Below are positions 1 to 7,734 of a DNA stretch of 38,651 nucleotides, in pieces. The translations under genes were made by a program, and so were the position numbers. The notes under the pieces are model-generated. The model was not told the DNA's origin. It saw only the letters and a program-made list of their open reading frames with translations, and searched no databases. Each line of letters begins with the position of its first letter. The stretch's first letter is position 1. Source of the DNA: UQRS01 sp964481575 (lineage in GTDB: Bacteria > Bacillota > Clostridia > Oscillospirales > Acutalibacteraceae). Where the stretch lies: NCBI GenBank assembly GCA_964481575.1, contig CAYZTR010000020.1, forward strand, positions 1 through 38,651. Reading direction: 5' to 3'.

Positions 1-1
1 T

Positions 2-313
2 ATGCTGGCTCCCAAGTACCGGGATGTGGATATCGGTCGCGTAGAGGTGCGCCAGGCCCTGAAAATCTCCAGTGTTGGTACCATCGCCGGCAGCTATGTG
101 CTGGACGGCAAAATCACCCGGGCCGCCAAGATCCGGGTGGTGCGGGACGGCATCGTGGTAGCTGAGGATATGATTTCCTCCCTCCGGCGGTTCAAGGACG
201 ACGTCAAGGAAGTCAACGCCGGCTATGAGTGCGGCATTGGCCTGGAGAAGTTTAACGATATTAAGGAAGGCGACATTCTGGAAGCCTTCATTACCGAGGA
301 GTATCGGGATTAA
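2..313 (+). CDS. infB: Translation initiation factor IF-2, C-terminal end (partial)
   Basis: This is the last 103 residues of IF-2, the GTPase that places initiator fMet-tRNA on the 30S subunit and promotes subunit joining. The gene continues off the left edge, so the methionine at position 2 is internal and not a start. What is visible matches the end of IF-2: a beta-barrel segment with VGTIAGSYVLDGKITR and VRVVRDG-like strands, then FKDDVKEVNAGYECGIGLE and a closing DILEAF motif, which belong to the fMet-tRNA-binding C2 domain. It is followed by rbfA, the usual partner in the nusA-infB-rbfA cluster. The identification is firm; only the extent is limited by the window. Confidence 0.95.
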   Translation: MLAPKYRDVDIGRVEVRQALKISSVGTIAGSYVLDGKITRAAKIRVVRDGIVVAEDMISSLRRFKDDVKEVNAGYECGIGLEKFNDIKEGDILEAFITEEYRD

Positions 314-324
314 AAGGCACCGGC

Positions 325-366
325 TCCCGATGATAAGGCTGCTTTTCCATCGGGACCGTCGTTTTT
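325..366 (+). terminator. Hairpin with short T-run between infB and rbfA
   Basis: TCCCGATG (325-332) pairs with CATCGGGA (348-355) around a 15-base loop, and GTTTTT follows about 6 bases after the stem. It could be a weak terminator or attenuator or an RNA processing site inside the ribosome-maturation operon. The long loop and the gap before the T-run make full termination doubtful. Confidence 0.35.
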
Positions 367-431
367 GGCAGGGGGACAAAGGGATTATCACCCCTGTACA
401 AAATCAAGGAAACTCAAAAAGGAGGATACCC

Positions 432-773
432 ATGGCAGGATACAAACAAGGCCGGGTCACCGGCGATATTCACCGGGAACTTTCGGCCATTCTGCGGGAG
501 GTCAAGGATCCCCGGGTCAGCCCGTTGCTGAGTATCGTCAAGGTAGATGTGTCCGGCGATCTGTCTTATGCGAAGGTTTACGTCAGCGCCATGGAAGGCG
601 CAGAAAAAACCGAAGAATCGGTCAAGGGGCTGAAAAGCGCCGCCGGTTATATCCGCCGGGAACTGGGACATCGGCTTCAGCTGCGGAAGGTGCCGGAGCT
701 GCGCTTTGTTGCCGATGATTCCATCGCCCACAGCGCCCACATTTCCCAGATTATTGATTCCTTCGGGGAATAG
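432..773 (+). CDS. rbfA: Ribosome-binding factor A
   Basis: RbfA binds the 30S subunit late in assembly, helping 16S rRNA 5'-end maturation, and is important in the cold. The 113-residue product is normal length and has the KH-like fold signature: N-terminal RVTGDIHRELSAILRE, then VKDPRVSPLLSIVKVDVSGDLSYAKVYVS, and the C-terminal LRKVPELRFVADDSIAHSAHI motif typical of the family. The ATG at 432 is chosen because AAAGGAGG sits a few bases upstream and translation from there begins MAGYKQGR, the expected N-terminus; longer upstream reading frame shows no RbfA similarity. It lies between infB and an nrnA-like gene in the conserved order for Firmicutes. Confidence 0.96.
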   Translation: MAGYKQGRVTGDIHRELSAILREVKDPRVSPLLSIVKVDVSGDLSYAKVYVSAMEGAEKTEESVKGLKSAAGYIRRELGHRLQLRKVPELRFVADDSIAHSAHISQIIDSFGE

Positions 774-828
774 AGAAGGGCGGCATATTTCATGAGAAGG
801 GTGGTTTCTCCGCCCGGCCTGTGCCCAA

Positions 829-864
829 TCGCACGCCTCCGGGCGTGCGACCTTTTCTTTTTCT
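829..864 (+). terminator. GC-rich hairpin followed by T-rich tract, rbfA-nrnA gap
   Basis: TCGCACGCC (829-837) pairs perfectly with GGCGTGCGA (842-850) around a 4-base loop and is followed by CCTTTTCTTTTT. This has the form of an intrinsic terminator located about 40 bases before the next start. Since the downstream genes form a conserved block, it probably acts as a partial terminator that sets relative expression, or a separate promoter for nrnA remains unseen. Confidence 0.5.
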
Positions 865-905
865 CACTACGTTCCGCCATAAGCGGTCATTTGGAGGTTT
901 TGATT

Positions 906-1862
906 ATGACCATCACGCAGCAGGCGGCCTGCGACTTTTTGCAGGCCCACAATTCCTACTATATTCTTTGCCACGCCTATCCGGACGGGGATACCCTGGG
1001 ATCGGCTGCTGCCCTTTGCCTGGGGCTGCAACAACTGGGGAAGCAGGCCCGCATGGCCTGCGCCGATCCGATTCCCGAAAAATTCCGTTTTTTCACCGAC
1101 GGTCTGATGGCGGATGCCTGTCCCGCCGGGGCCACCCTGGTGGCTGTGGATGTGGCGGACGATAAGCTGCTGGGGGATTTTCAGGAAGTCTACGGCCCGC
1201 ACATCGCGCTGTGCATCGACCATCATCCCTCCAATATCGGCTATGCTGCCCAAACCTTCCTGGACAGCAGCGGCGCAGCCAATTGCGAAAATATTTACCG
1301 GATCCTGCTGGAACTGGGGGTGGAGATCACCCCGGCCATTGCGGCGCCCCTCTACGTGGGCATTTCCACCGATTCCGGCTGTTTCAAATATGCCAACACT
1401 ACTGCCGAAACCCATCGTATCGCCGCCTCTCTTATGGAAACCGGCATTGACATCGGGGAGATCAATCGGGTTCTATTCGATACTAAGACCAAAGCCAGAT
1501 ACGATTTGGAGCGGATGGTGCTGGAAGGGCTTCGTTATGCCGCCAATGACCGCTGCGCCATGATTACCGTAACCCGGGCCATGCAGACCGAAACCGGGTG
1601 CGACGATTTGGACATGGATGGCATTTCCTCTCTGCCCCGAACCATTGCCGGGGTACAGATCGGCATCACCGTCCGGGAAAAGGCACCCGGCCGATACAAG
1701 ATATCCCTGCGCACCCACGCGCCTGTTGACGCCGCCGTCATTTGCAAGCAGTTTGGCGGCGGCGGTCATGCCAGAGCCGCCGGCTGTGAGCTTCGCGGCA
1801 GTCTGGAATCCGTCCAGCAGCAACTGCTGGACGCCGCAGAGGAGGTACTATGCAGGGACTGA
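906..1862 (+). CDS. nrnA: DHH/DHHA1 phosphoesterase, NrnA-like (nanoRNase / pAp phosphatase)
   Basis: DHH-family enzymes of this type degrade 2-5 nucleotide RNA fragments and dephosphorylate 3'-phosphoadenosine 5'-phosphate using manganese. The product is 318 residues, as usual. Metal-binding motifs are visible: HAYPDGDTLGSA near residue 23 (the DGD motif), AVDVAD near 81, and CIDHHPSN (the DHH motif) near 105. The C-terminal DHHA1 domain ends with the substrate-binding FGGGGHARAAGC near residue 285. The start at 906 is set by GGAGG at 893-897. The gene overlaps the truB start by 13 bases, consistent with translational coupling. Whether it acts mainly on nanoRNA or on pAp cannot be told from sequence. 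Confidence 0.92.
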   Translation: MTITQQAACDFLQAHNSYYILCHAYPDGDTLGSAAALCLGLQQLGKQARMACADPIPEKFRFFTDGLMADACPAGATLVAVDVADDKLLGDFQEVYGPHIALCIDHHPSNIGYAAQTFLDSSGAANCENIYRILLELGVEITPAIAAPLYVGISTDSGCFKYANTTAETHRIAASLMETGIDIGEINRVLFDTKTKARYDLERMVLEGLRYAANDRCAMITVTRAMQTETGCDDLDMDGISSLPRTIAGVQIGITVREKAPGRYKISLRTHAPVDAAVICKQFGGGGHARAAGCELRGSLESVQQQLLDAAEEVLCRD

Positions 1863-2740
1863 TTTTGCTGGACAAGCCGGAGGGCATCACCTCCTTTGGC
1901 GCAGCTGCCCGAATCCGCCGGCTGGCGGGAGAAAAACGAGTGGGGCATACCGGTACCCTGGATCCCATGGCCACCGGCGTACTGCCCATGCTGTTGGGGC
2001 GGGCCACCCGCCTGTCGGAGCTGTTGCTCACGGCGCAGAAGGAATACGAGGCCACCCTGCAGCTGGGGCTAACCACCGACACCCAGGATTGCACCGGCAA
2101 AGTGCTGTCCCAAACGACGGTGGAGGTAACCCCGGCCCAGTTTGTCGAAGCCTGCCGACAGTTTACCGGGGAGCTGGAGCAGGTACCACCCATGTTTTCC
2201 GCCCTGAAGCAGGAAGGTGTCCGGCTGTATGACCTGGCCAGGCAGGGAATTCAGGTGGAACGGGCACCCCGGAAGATTACCGTTTATGCGTTGGAAATTC
2301 TGGGGCAGCCGGGGGAGCATCAATGGAAGCTTCGGGTTCGCTGCTCCAAAGGAACATATATCCGCACCCTGATCCATGATTTGGGTGCCGTTCTGGGCTG
2401 CGGCGCCGTCATGACGGCCCTGCGGCGCACGGAAACCGCCGGGTTTCCCCTGTCCCAATGCGTTACTTTAGCCCAGCTGGAGGCCGATGGCGTAGAAGCC
2501 CATCTTCTGCCGGCTGACCGGGCAGTGGTCCATTACCCCGCCCTCCGGGTTTCCGGCCCCCAAGCCAACCGGTTTTCCCATGGCGGGCAGCTGGATCTAA
2601 ACCGACTGACCCTTTGGGACGCCCAAGCCGCCCACGGCGATTTATGCCGGGTCTACGGCGGAGAAACCTTCCTGGGACTGGGCCGGGTCAACCGGGACAC
2701 CGGTTCCCTGGATATTCACTGCATCATAGGAGGTGTGTAA
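1850..2740 (+). CDS. truB: tRNA pseudouridine(55) synthase
   Basis: TruB converts U55 of the tRNA T-loop to pseudouridine and has a separate tRNA-folding chaperone role. The 296-residue product begins MQGLILLDKPEGITSF, the family's N-terminal signature, and carries the catalytic aspartate in GHTGTLDPMATGVLP (about residue 40). Further conserved segments are TQDCTGKV, QVPPMFSALKQEGVRLYDLAR and RVRCSKGTYIRTLIHDLG. The C-terminal part is a short PUA-like extension. GAGGAGG precedes the ATG, inside the end of the nrnA-like gene. ribF starts 3 bases after its stop codon, so the three genes are almost certainly cotranscribed. Confidence 0.97.
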   Translation: MQGLILLDKPEGITSFGAAARIRRLAGEKRVGHTGTLDPMATGVLPMLLGRATRLSELLLTAQKEYEATLQLGLTTDTQDCTGKVLSQTTVEVTPAQFVEACRQFTGELEQVPPMFSALKQEGVRLYDLARQGIQVERAPRKITVYALEILGQPGEHQWKLRVRCSKGTYIRTLIHDLGAVLGCGAVMTALRRTETAGFPLSQCVTLAQLEADGVEAHLLPADRAVVHYPALRVSGPQANRFSHGGQLDLNRLTLWDAQAAHGDLCRVYGGETFLGLGRVNRDTGSLDIHCIIGGV

Positions 2741-2743
2741 CCC

Positions 2744-3658
2744 ATGTTTGTGGGCGACGCTCCCCAATTGAATCAACCGCTGGCGCTGGCGCTGGGCAGT
2801 TTTGACGGGCTTCACCTGGGGCACCGGGCGGTGCTGGCTGCCGTGACAGCCCATACCCCGGAACTGATGCCGGCGGTCATTTCCTTTTCTCCCCACCCCC
2901 GGGCTCTGCTGACCGGGCAGGCGCCGGGAGCTCTGTTGACCCCGGCCCAAAAGCAGCAAACGCTGGCGGCTCTGGGGATTCCACTGGAAATCCCGTTGGA
3001 TTTTTCAGTGATCCGGGATATGGAGCCGGAGGACTTTTTGGAGGCACTGGCAAAGGCTCTGCCACTGGGCATGCTGGCCTGTGGATATAATTTCCGCTTC
3101 GGCCGTGGCGGCCGGGGGAATACCGCCTTACTTCAGCAGTTTTGCCGGCAGCGGGAGATCCGCTGTTATGTGGCTCAGCCAGTACTGATGGGAGGGCAGG
3201 CCGTTTCCTCCACCCGGATTCGCCAACTGTTGTCGGAAGGGCAGGTAGCAGAAGCCGCCACCCTGCTGGGCCAGCCCATCACCTACACCGCTGCTGTGGA
3301 GGCCGGCGACCGCCGGGGCCGCACCATCGGTTTCCCCACCATCAATCAGCAGTTCCCCACCGGTATTCAGCCGCCCCGCTTCGGGGTCTATGCCGCTCTG
3401 GTCCAGCTGGACGGCCAGCCTCACCCCGCCGTCACCAATGTGGGCATGCGCCCCACCTACCGGGTGGAATCTCCTATGCTGGAAACCTATATCCTGCATT
3501 ATAGCGGGGATCTGTATGGAAAGACCTTGCCGGTGACCCTCTGCAAATTCCTGCGCCCGGAACTGAAATTTCATTCTTTAGCAGAATTGCAGGCTGCCAT
3601 TGTCCAAAACAAAGAACAAACGGAAAACTTTTTTGCCGCCGACAAATCTTCCTTGTGA
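2744..3658 (+). CDS. ribF: Bifunctional riboflavin kinase / FAD synthetase
   Basis: RibF phosphorylates riboflavin to FMN and adenylylates FMN to FAD in the cytosol. The N-terminal nucleotidyltransferase domain shows LALGSFDGLHLGHRAVL (about residues 15-31), with the family's GxFDGxHxGH pattern, and GYNFRFGRGGRGN near residue 112 followed by SSTRIRQLLSEG. The C-terminal riboflavin kinase domain begins near residue 185 with GDRRGRTIGFPTIN and contains YAALVQLDG and TNVGMRPTY. At 304 residues it is full length. AGGAGG lies within the end of truB, 10 bases from the ATG. The degV promoter -35 box overlaps its stop codon, so ribF closes this operon. No FMN riboswitch is seen upstream. Confidence 0.97.
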   Translation: MFVGDAPQLNQPLALALGSFDGLHLGHRAVLAAVTAHTPELMPAVISFSPHPRALLTGQAPGALLTPAQKQQTLAALGIPLEIPLDFSVIRDMEPEDFLEALAKALPLGMLACGYNFRFGRGGRGNTALLQQFCRQREIRCYVAQPVLMGGQAVSSTRIRQLLSEGQVAEAATLLGQPITYTAAVEAGDRRGRTIGFPTINQQFPTGIQPPRFGVYAALVQLDGQPHPAVTNVGMRPTYRVESPMLETYILHYSGDLYGKTLPVTLCKFLRPELKFHSLAELQAAIVQNKEQTENFFAADKSSL

Positions 3659-3681
3659 TTTGCCGGCGGTTATGCTATACT
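3653..3681 (+). promoter_or_regulatory. Predicted sigma-A promoter for degV
   Basis: TTGTGA (3653-3658), a 17-base spacer and TATACT (3676-3681) make a good sigma-A match. The -35 box overlaps the ribF stop codon. It would transcribe degV with a leader of about 65 bases. Confidence 0.7.
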
Positions 3682-3750
3682 GAATGCAGAAGCAACTTGA
3701 AATTGGATTCGCCGTGGGAATGCGGCAGATCCGGATGGGAGGATCGTTTT

Positions 3751-4617
3751 ATGTCTGATAAAAAAGTCATTATTACTTGCGACAGTACCTGTGACCTTTC
3801 CCCGGCCCTTACTGAACAATATGGAATTCCGGTGAATCCCCTGTTTATCGTCATGGGGGATGGTACGCCCAAACGGGACGGCATCGAAGCTACCCCCGCC
3901 GACATCTACGATTACGCCGAAGCCACCGGCCGTTTGGCCAAAACCACCGCCCCCAACATGGATGATTATCTGGCCTTTTTCCTCCGGTACACCCGGGAGG
4001 GATACGCCATTGTGCATTTTACCATCAGCGCCTCCATGTCCGCCGCCTTTAACAATGCCCGGCTGGCGGCCGCCGAGCTGGAGGATGTATACATTGTGGA
4101 TTCCAGAAACCTTTCCACGGGTTCCGGTTTGCTGGTGCTGAAGGCGGCAGAACTGGCCCGGAAAGGCTGGAATGCTTCGGCCATTGCCGCCGAAGCCGCC
4201 CGCCTGACCGAATATGTGGACACCTCCTTTGTCATTGACACCTTAAAATATCTGCATAAGGGCGGACGTTGTTCCGCTGTGGCGGCTCTGGGGGCCAATC
4301 TGCTGCGGCTGAAGCCCTGCATCGAGGTGAAAAACGGCGCCATGGGCGTAGGCAAAAAGTATCGGGGCAACTTGGCCGACTGCTTTGTAGCCTATTGCAA
4401 GGATCGGCTGGCCCACATGGAAACTGTGGATTTGCACCGGATTTTCATTACGCATTCCGGCTGCGAGGAATCGGTCATCCAGCGGGTGAAGCAAACGGTG
4501 GAAGCCTGCGGCACTTTTGAGGAAATTCTGATTACCCGGGCGGGCTGCACCGTTTCCAGCCACTGCGGCCCCGGTACGTTAGGCGTACTGTTTCTGCGGA
4601 AAACGCCGGTGGCCTAA
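3751..4617 (+). CDS. DegV family fatty-acid-binding protein
   Basis: DegV proteins bind a fatty acid in a deep pocket; some (FakB) deliver it to the FakA kinase, but many paralogues have no defined role. The 288-residue product begins with a typical core, KVIITCDSTCDLSPALTEQYGIPVNPLFI, and continues with TTAPNMDDYLAFF, the FTISASMSAAFNNARLA segment that lines the lipid head-group site, VDSRNLSTGSGLLVLKAAELA, and DTLKYLHKGGRCSAVAALGANLL. The C-terminal HCGPGTLGVLFL is also characteristic. The start at 3751 is preceded by GGGAGGAT. It is monocistronic: own promoter, then a strong terminator. No fakA is in the window, so a kinase partnership is only inference. Confidence 0.93.
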   Translation: MSDKKVIITCDSTCDLSPALTEQYGIPVNPLFIVMGDGTPKRDGIEATPADIYDYAEATGRLAKTTAPNMDDYLAFFLRYTREGYAIVHFTISASMSAAFNNARLAAAELEDVYIVDSRNLSTGSGLLVLKAAELARKGWNASAIAAEAARLTEYVDTSFVIDTLKYLHKGGRCSAVAALGANLLRLKPCIEVKNGAMGVGKKYRGNLADCFVAYCKDRLAHMETVDLHRIFITHSGCEESVIQRVKQTVEACGTFEEILITRAGCTVSSHCGPGTLGVLFLRKTPVA

Positions 4618-4637
4618 GCCCCCCTTCCATTTAAAAG

Positions 4638-4679
4638 AAAGCACCTGCCGAAAGGAATCTTTTCGGTGGGTGCTTTTTT
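4638..4679 (+). terminator. Intrinsic terminator after degV
   Basis: AAGCACC-TGCCGAAAG pairs with CTTTTCGG-TGGGTGCTT around GAAT, followed directly by a T6 run. It ends degV transcription 20 bases past the stop codon. Confidence 0.85.
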
Positions 4680-4680
4680 C

Positions 4681-4737
4681 TGAGTCGTACCTGTTTTTCC
4701 AAGTTGTCCCAACCTTTTTTGAGTCGCGCCTGCTTTG
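4681..4737 (+). repeat. Short imperfect direct repeat upstream of the Cthe_2159-like gene
   Basis: TGAGTCGTACCTGTTTTT begins near 4680 and TGAGTCGCGCCTGCTTTG begins near 4720, a 15/18 match spaced by about 40 bases. It lies between the degV terminator and the start of the dockerin protein, so it may be a tandem regulatory site for that gene. The function is unknown. Confidence 0.4.
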
Positions 4738-4837
4738 TTCACAAATCGTTCACAATCCAAACACGGCGGCCGCAAATTTCACGGTTAAAATTAGTGAAAA
4801 GAAAAGTAAAATATCTCTGAAAGGAGTGTTTTGCGCG

Positions 4838-7018
4838 ATGTCAAGGAAACAAACTCCCGTATTGGCAGCCGAAACGAATGCTGCGGCGGCCCATCCAATC
4901 TGGAAAGGTTGGCTGGCCCTGCTACTGGCAGGACTGTTGATCACCGGCGGTTTTCTGCTGCCCGGGGGTGGGCTTGCAGTTGCAGCCGAAACGGCGGAGA
5001 TTACGGCTGCCATCAACTTCGGCGCCGATGCCGTCACGGTGTCGGGGAGTGATTCAGTGACAGTAGTGGAAACGGCAGTAACCATTTCTGCACCGGGAAC
5101 CTATGTCCTGTCCGGCACATGCCCTGACGGACAGGTGACAGTGGCCAAAAATTCCGGCCAGGTACAGCTGGTGCTGCAAGGACTGGAGTTGACCTGCACC
5201 ACCTATTGTCCCCTGGAGACCAAAGGCGGTGACACTGTGGTAACTATAACCACCGCCGCCGGTACTGTCAACACGTTGTCAGATACCGACCGGGGAGAGG
5301 AAAAACCCAAGTCGGCCATTAACGCTTCCAAAGCCATTACCCTGACCGGGGAAGGAACCCTGATCGTCAACGGCAATAATAAAAACGGAATCAAGTCCGA
5401 CACCGATGTGACGGTGGCCGGCGGAACCCTACAGGTCAACGCCAAGGACAACGGCATTTCTGCCGATAATCTTCTTACCGTCACTGGCGGGATTATCACC
5501 GTCCGTTCCCAGGGTGGTGACGCCCTTTGCGCCAAGCCGGATGCCCTGACGGAGGAAACAGCCGGCCGGATTGTGATTTCCGGCGGGACCTTGGATTTGC
5601 AGGCCGATCAGGATGGCATCCAGGCGGAAAATGAAATGACCATCAGCGGCGGGAAGCTGACTATCCGCACCGGGGAGGGCTATACCGACACCGGCTTCGA
5701 TTCCAACACCGAGTCGGCCAAAGGTCTGAAGGTAAGCCATGAGGCCCTGGAGACCGATACCGTGGAAGCTGCCAACAGTCTGGTAATCACCGGCGGCACC
5801 TTCAATCTGGACTGTGCCGATGACGCCCTGCACACCGACGGCTACATCACCATCACCGGTGGCAAATTCACCATTTATACCGGCGATGACGGCGCACACG
5901 CCGACACTTCCCTGATTATTGGGGAGGAGGGCGCTGACGACACCTCCCTGTTTTTGGAGGTCTGTGCCAGCTATGAAGGGTTAGAAGCCGGCACCGTCTA
6001 CCTGTACGCCGGCACCGTCAAAGTGACCGCTTCGGATGACGGCATCAATTCTGCCGGCGGCAGCGATACCGGAGAAGCCATGGGCGGCTTCAATCCCGGC
6101 GGCGGACGTCCCGGCCGGCCGGGGCAAAGCGCCGGCACCAGTGCCAGCAGTTCTGATTATCAGATTTTGATTTACGGCGGATATATTTATGTGAATGCCA
6201 ATGGGGACGGTTTGGATTCCAATGGAAATCTGACCATTTCCGGCGGCACCTGCGTAGTCTTCGGCCAGGCCGCCAACGGAGAGAACCCTCCCTTCGACTG
6301 CGACGGTACCTTTACGATCACCGGCGGCACTGTTTTTGGGGCCGGATCCCGGGGAATGGCCAGCAATCCTTCCTCCGGCAGCCAGTCCTATGTCACCTCA
6401 TCCAGCAACATTACCTCGGGGAAGACCATCCATATACTGGATGCTTCCGGCAACCAGGTATTCAGTTGGAAGGCCATCAAAAATGTAAATTATGTGTTGT
6501 ATTCCCCGGCTGTCTCCGGATATCAGATTACCTTTGATGACGCTGCCTGGACCCAGCCTGCAATCTTGGACGCACCGGCAGACCCGGAGGACGGCGGCGA
6601 TTCCGCTCAGCCCACAGATCCCACCGATCCGGACGGCGGCGATGCCAGCCAACCGACAGATCCTACTGACCCGGACAGCAGCGATGCCAGCCAACCGACA
6701 GATCCTACTGACCCGGACAGCAGCGATTCCTCCCCGTCCACAGAGCCTACCGCACCGGACGGCACGGATCCTGATCCTACCCAGCCCACAAATCCCACTG
6801 ATCCGGATGGTGGCAATCCTGCGGATCCCCAATCGCCCTTATTAGGAGATATGAATGAGGACGGCAACCTGTCGGTGACGGATGTAGTATTGCTGCGGAA
6901 AGCCATTCTCCATGGGAATCAAGATCCCAGCGACCTGGCCAAGGGAGATATGAACCGCGACAGTCAGCTGTCGGTGACGGATGTGGTGCTGTTGCGAAAG
7001 GCCATCCTGCAAGGGTAA
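4838..7018 (+). CDS. Secreted Cthe_2159-like beta-helix carbohydrate-binding protein with C-terminal dockerin
   Basis: The 726-residue product has a basic N-terminus and a hydrophobic signal segment (WLALLLAGLLITGGFLLP, about residues 26-43). The body, about residues 55-575, is built of short GG-containing rungs such as ITVRSQGGDALCAK, ISGGTLDLQADQDGIQAEN and ITGGTFNLDCADDALHTDG. This pattern matches the calcium-binding right-handed beta-helix family represented by Cthe_2159, which binds plant cell-wall polysaccharides. A TDPTDPD-rich flexible linker follows (about 580-665), then a type I dockerin with two calcium loops, GDMNEDGNLSVTDVV and GDMNRDSQLSVTDVV. The ATG at 4838 has AAGGAG upstream; reading frame further upstream includes the degV terminator and is not used. 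No catalytic motif is evident, so a binding or structural role is inferred. Confidence 0.85.
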   Translation: MSRKQTPVLAAETNAAAAHPIWKGWLALLLAGLLITGGFLLPGGGLAVAAETAEITAAINFGADAVTVSGSDSVTVVETAVTISAPGTYVLSGTCPDGQVTVAKNSGQVQLVLQGLELTCTTYCPLETKGGDTVVTITTAAGTVNTLSDTDRGEEKPKSAINASKAITLTGEGTLIVNGNNKNGIKSDTDVTVAGGTLQVNAKDNGISADNLLTVTGGIITVRSQGGDALCAKPDALTEETAGRIVISGGTLDLQADQDGIQAENEMTISGGKLTIRTGEGYTDTGFDSNTESAKGLKVSHEALETDTVEAANSLVITGGTFNLDCADDALHTDGYITITGGKFTIYTGDDGAHADTSLIIGEEGADDTSLFLEVCASYEGLEAGTVYLYAGTVKVTASDDGINSAGGSDTGEAMGGFNPGGGRPGRPGQSAGTSASSSDYQILIYGGYIYVNANGDGLDSNGNLTISGGTCVVFGQAANGENPPFDCDGTFTITGGTVFGAGSRGMASNPSSGSQSYVTSSSNITSGKTIHILDASGNQVFSWKAIKNVNYVLYSPAVSGYQITFDDAAWTQPAILDAPADPEDGGDSAQPTDPTDPDGGDASQPTDPTDPDSSDASQPTDPTDPDSSDSSPSTEPTAPDGTDPDPTQPTNPTDPDGGNPADPQSPLLGDMNEDGNLSVTDVVLLRKAILHGNQDPSDLAKGDMNRDSQLSVTDVVLLRKAILQG
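6639..6722 (+). repeat. Two perfect 42-bp tandem copies encoding the linker
   Basis: The unit beginning GCGATGCCAGCCAACC repeats exactly at 6639-6680 and 6681-6722 and encodes DASQPTDPTDPDSS twice. Degenerate TDPTDPD units flank it. Perfect nucleotide identity indicates a recent duplication and likely length variation of the linker between strains. Confidence 0.85.
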
Positions 7019-7124
7019 TCTCCTGTTCTGGAAAAACGCGCGGCCCATCCATGCCCAACCGTTTTCAAAGAAAAAGAGCGGCCCTTCCCGCCAACAGCTA
7101 TTCCAACAAATTCAACCAAACGTC

Positions 7125-7172
7125 AAGCGCCCTGCTTTCTGCCAAATGCAGCAGAAAACAGGGCGCTTTTTT
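7125..7172 (+). terminator. Intrinsic terminator after the Cthe_2159-like gene
   Basis: AAGCGCCCTGCTTTCTG (7125-7141) pairs with CAGAAAACAGGGCGCTT (7152-7168) with one mismatch, then T6. It lies 106 bases past the plus-strand stop and abuts the end of the convergent gene at 7171. Confidence 0.85.
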
Positions 7173-7710
7173 AATACCGGTGGCGCTGTTTTTCCACAAG
7201 AGCCGCCTCTTGTGCCAATGCCTGGGGCAGCATTGACGGGGCTTGCATGGTTTTCAACCAGCTCTGCAGGGGTGCTTTCTCCCACTGAAACCACAGTTTT
7301 TCCAAAACGAAGCCCACAACAGGGAAGAGTAATCCGCAAAGAAAATAAACCAGGTTCCAATGCAGCAATCCCCGCACCAGCAGAAAAACGCCCAGCAGCA
7401 CAAAAAAATCAGTAAAGTGGGGGCAAAACAGCAGCAACCGGGATTTTTTGCGGGTTCCCACCAGCAGTCCCAGCTGCCGGACATGACCCACACCCGGGAG
7501 CCCCTCAACACCGGTGCGAATCTCCTGAGTCGACATGGCGAAATAGGCCAGGCTGGTAACTACCAACGGTCCCAGAAACCAGACCGACACTCCTTCGATT
7601 CTGCGCAGCAACCCGCTGCGATCCTTTCCCGCATCATTGTTACCGCCATTCCGCAGACGGATCCGGCATAGGCCGGGGGACACGTCTGCGGAAACGGTCA
7701 TAAGCCGCAT
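7171..7710 (-). CDS. Small hypothetical membrane protein, last gene of the flotillin operon
   Basis: I do not recognise a family for this 179-residue protein. It starts at an ATG with AAGGAGGG about 8 bases upstream and only 24 bases after the flotillin stop, so it is very likely cotranscribed. Three hydrophobic stretches are visible: VSVWFLGPLVVTSLAYFAM (about residues 41-59), FFVLLGVFLLVRGLL (about 107-121) and VYFLCGLLFPVVGFVLEKLWF (about 126-146). Basic segments lie between them, and the C-terminal tail is hydrophilic and ends LVEKQRHRY. In Bacillus the flotillin yuaG also sits in a small operon, but its third gene is unrelated. A membrane role tied to the flotillin is inference from position only. 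Confidence 0.7.
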   Translation of the reverse strand: MRLMTVSADVSPGLCRIRLRNGGNNDAGKDRSGLLRRIEGVSVWFLGPLVVTSLAYFAMSTQEIRTGVEGLPGVGHVRQLGLLVGTRKKSRLLLFCPHFTDFFVLLGVFLLVRGLLHWNLVYFLCGLLFPVVGFVLEKLWFQWEKAPLQSWLKTMQAPSMLPQALAQEAALVEKQRHRY

Positions 7711-7734
7711 AAAATATTCCCTCCTTGGGGTTGG

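Noticed and set aside
3590..3760. A riboswitch between ribF and degV
   Set aside because: The gap is short and holds only a promoter and a plain leader; no conserved FMN or other aptamer pattern is visible.
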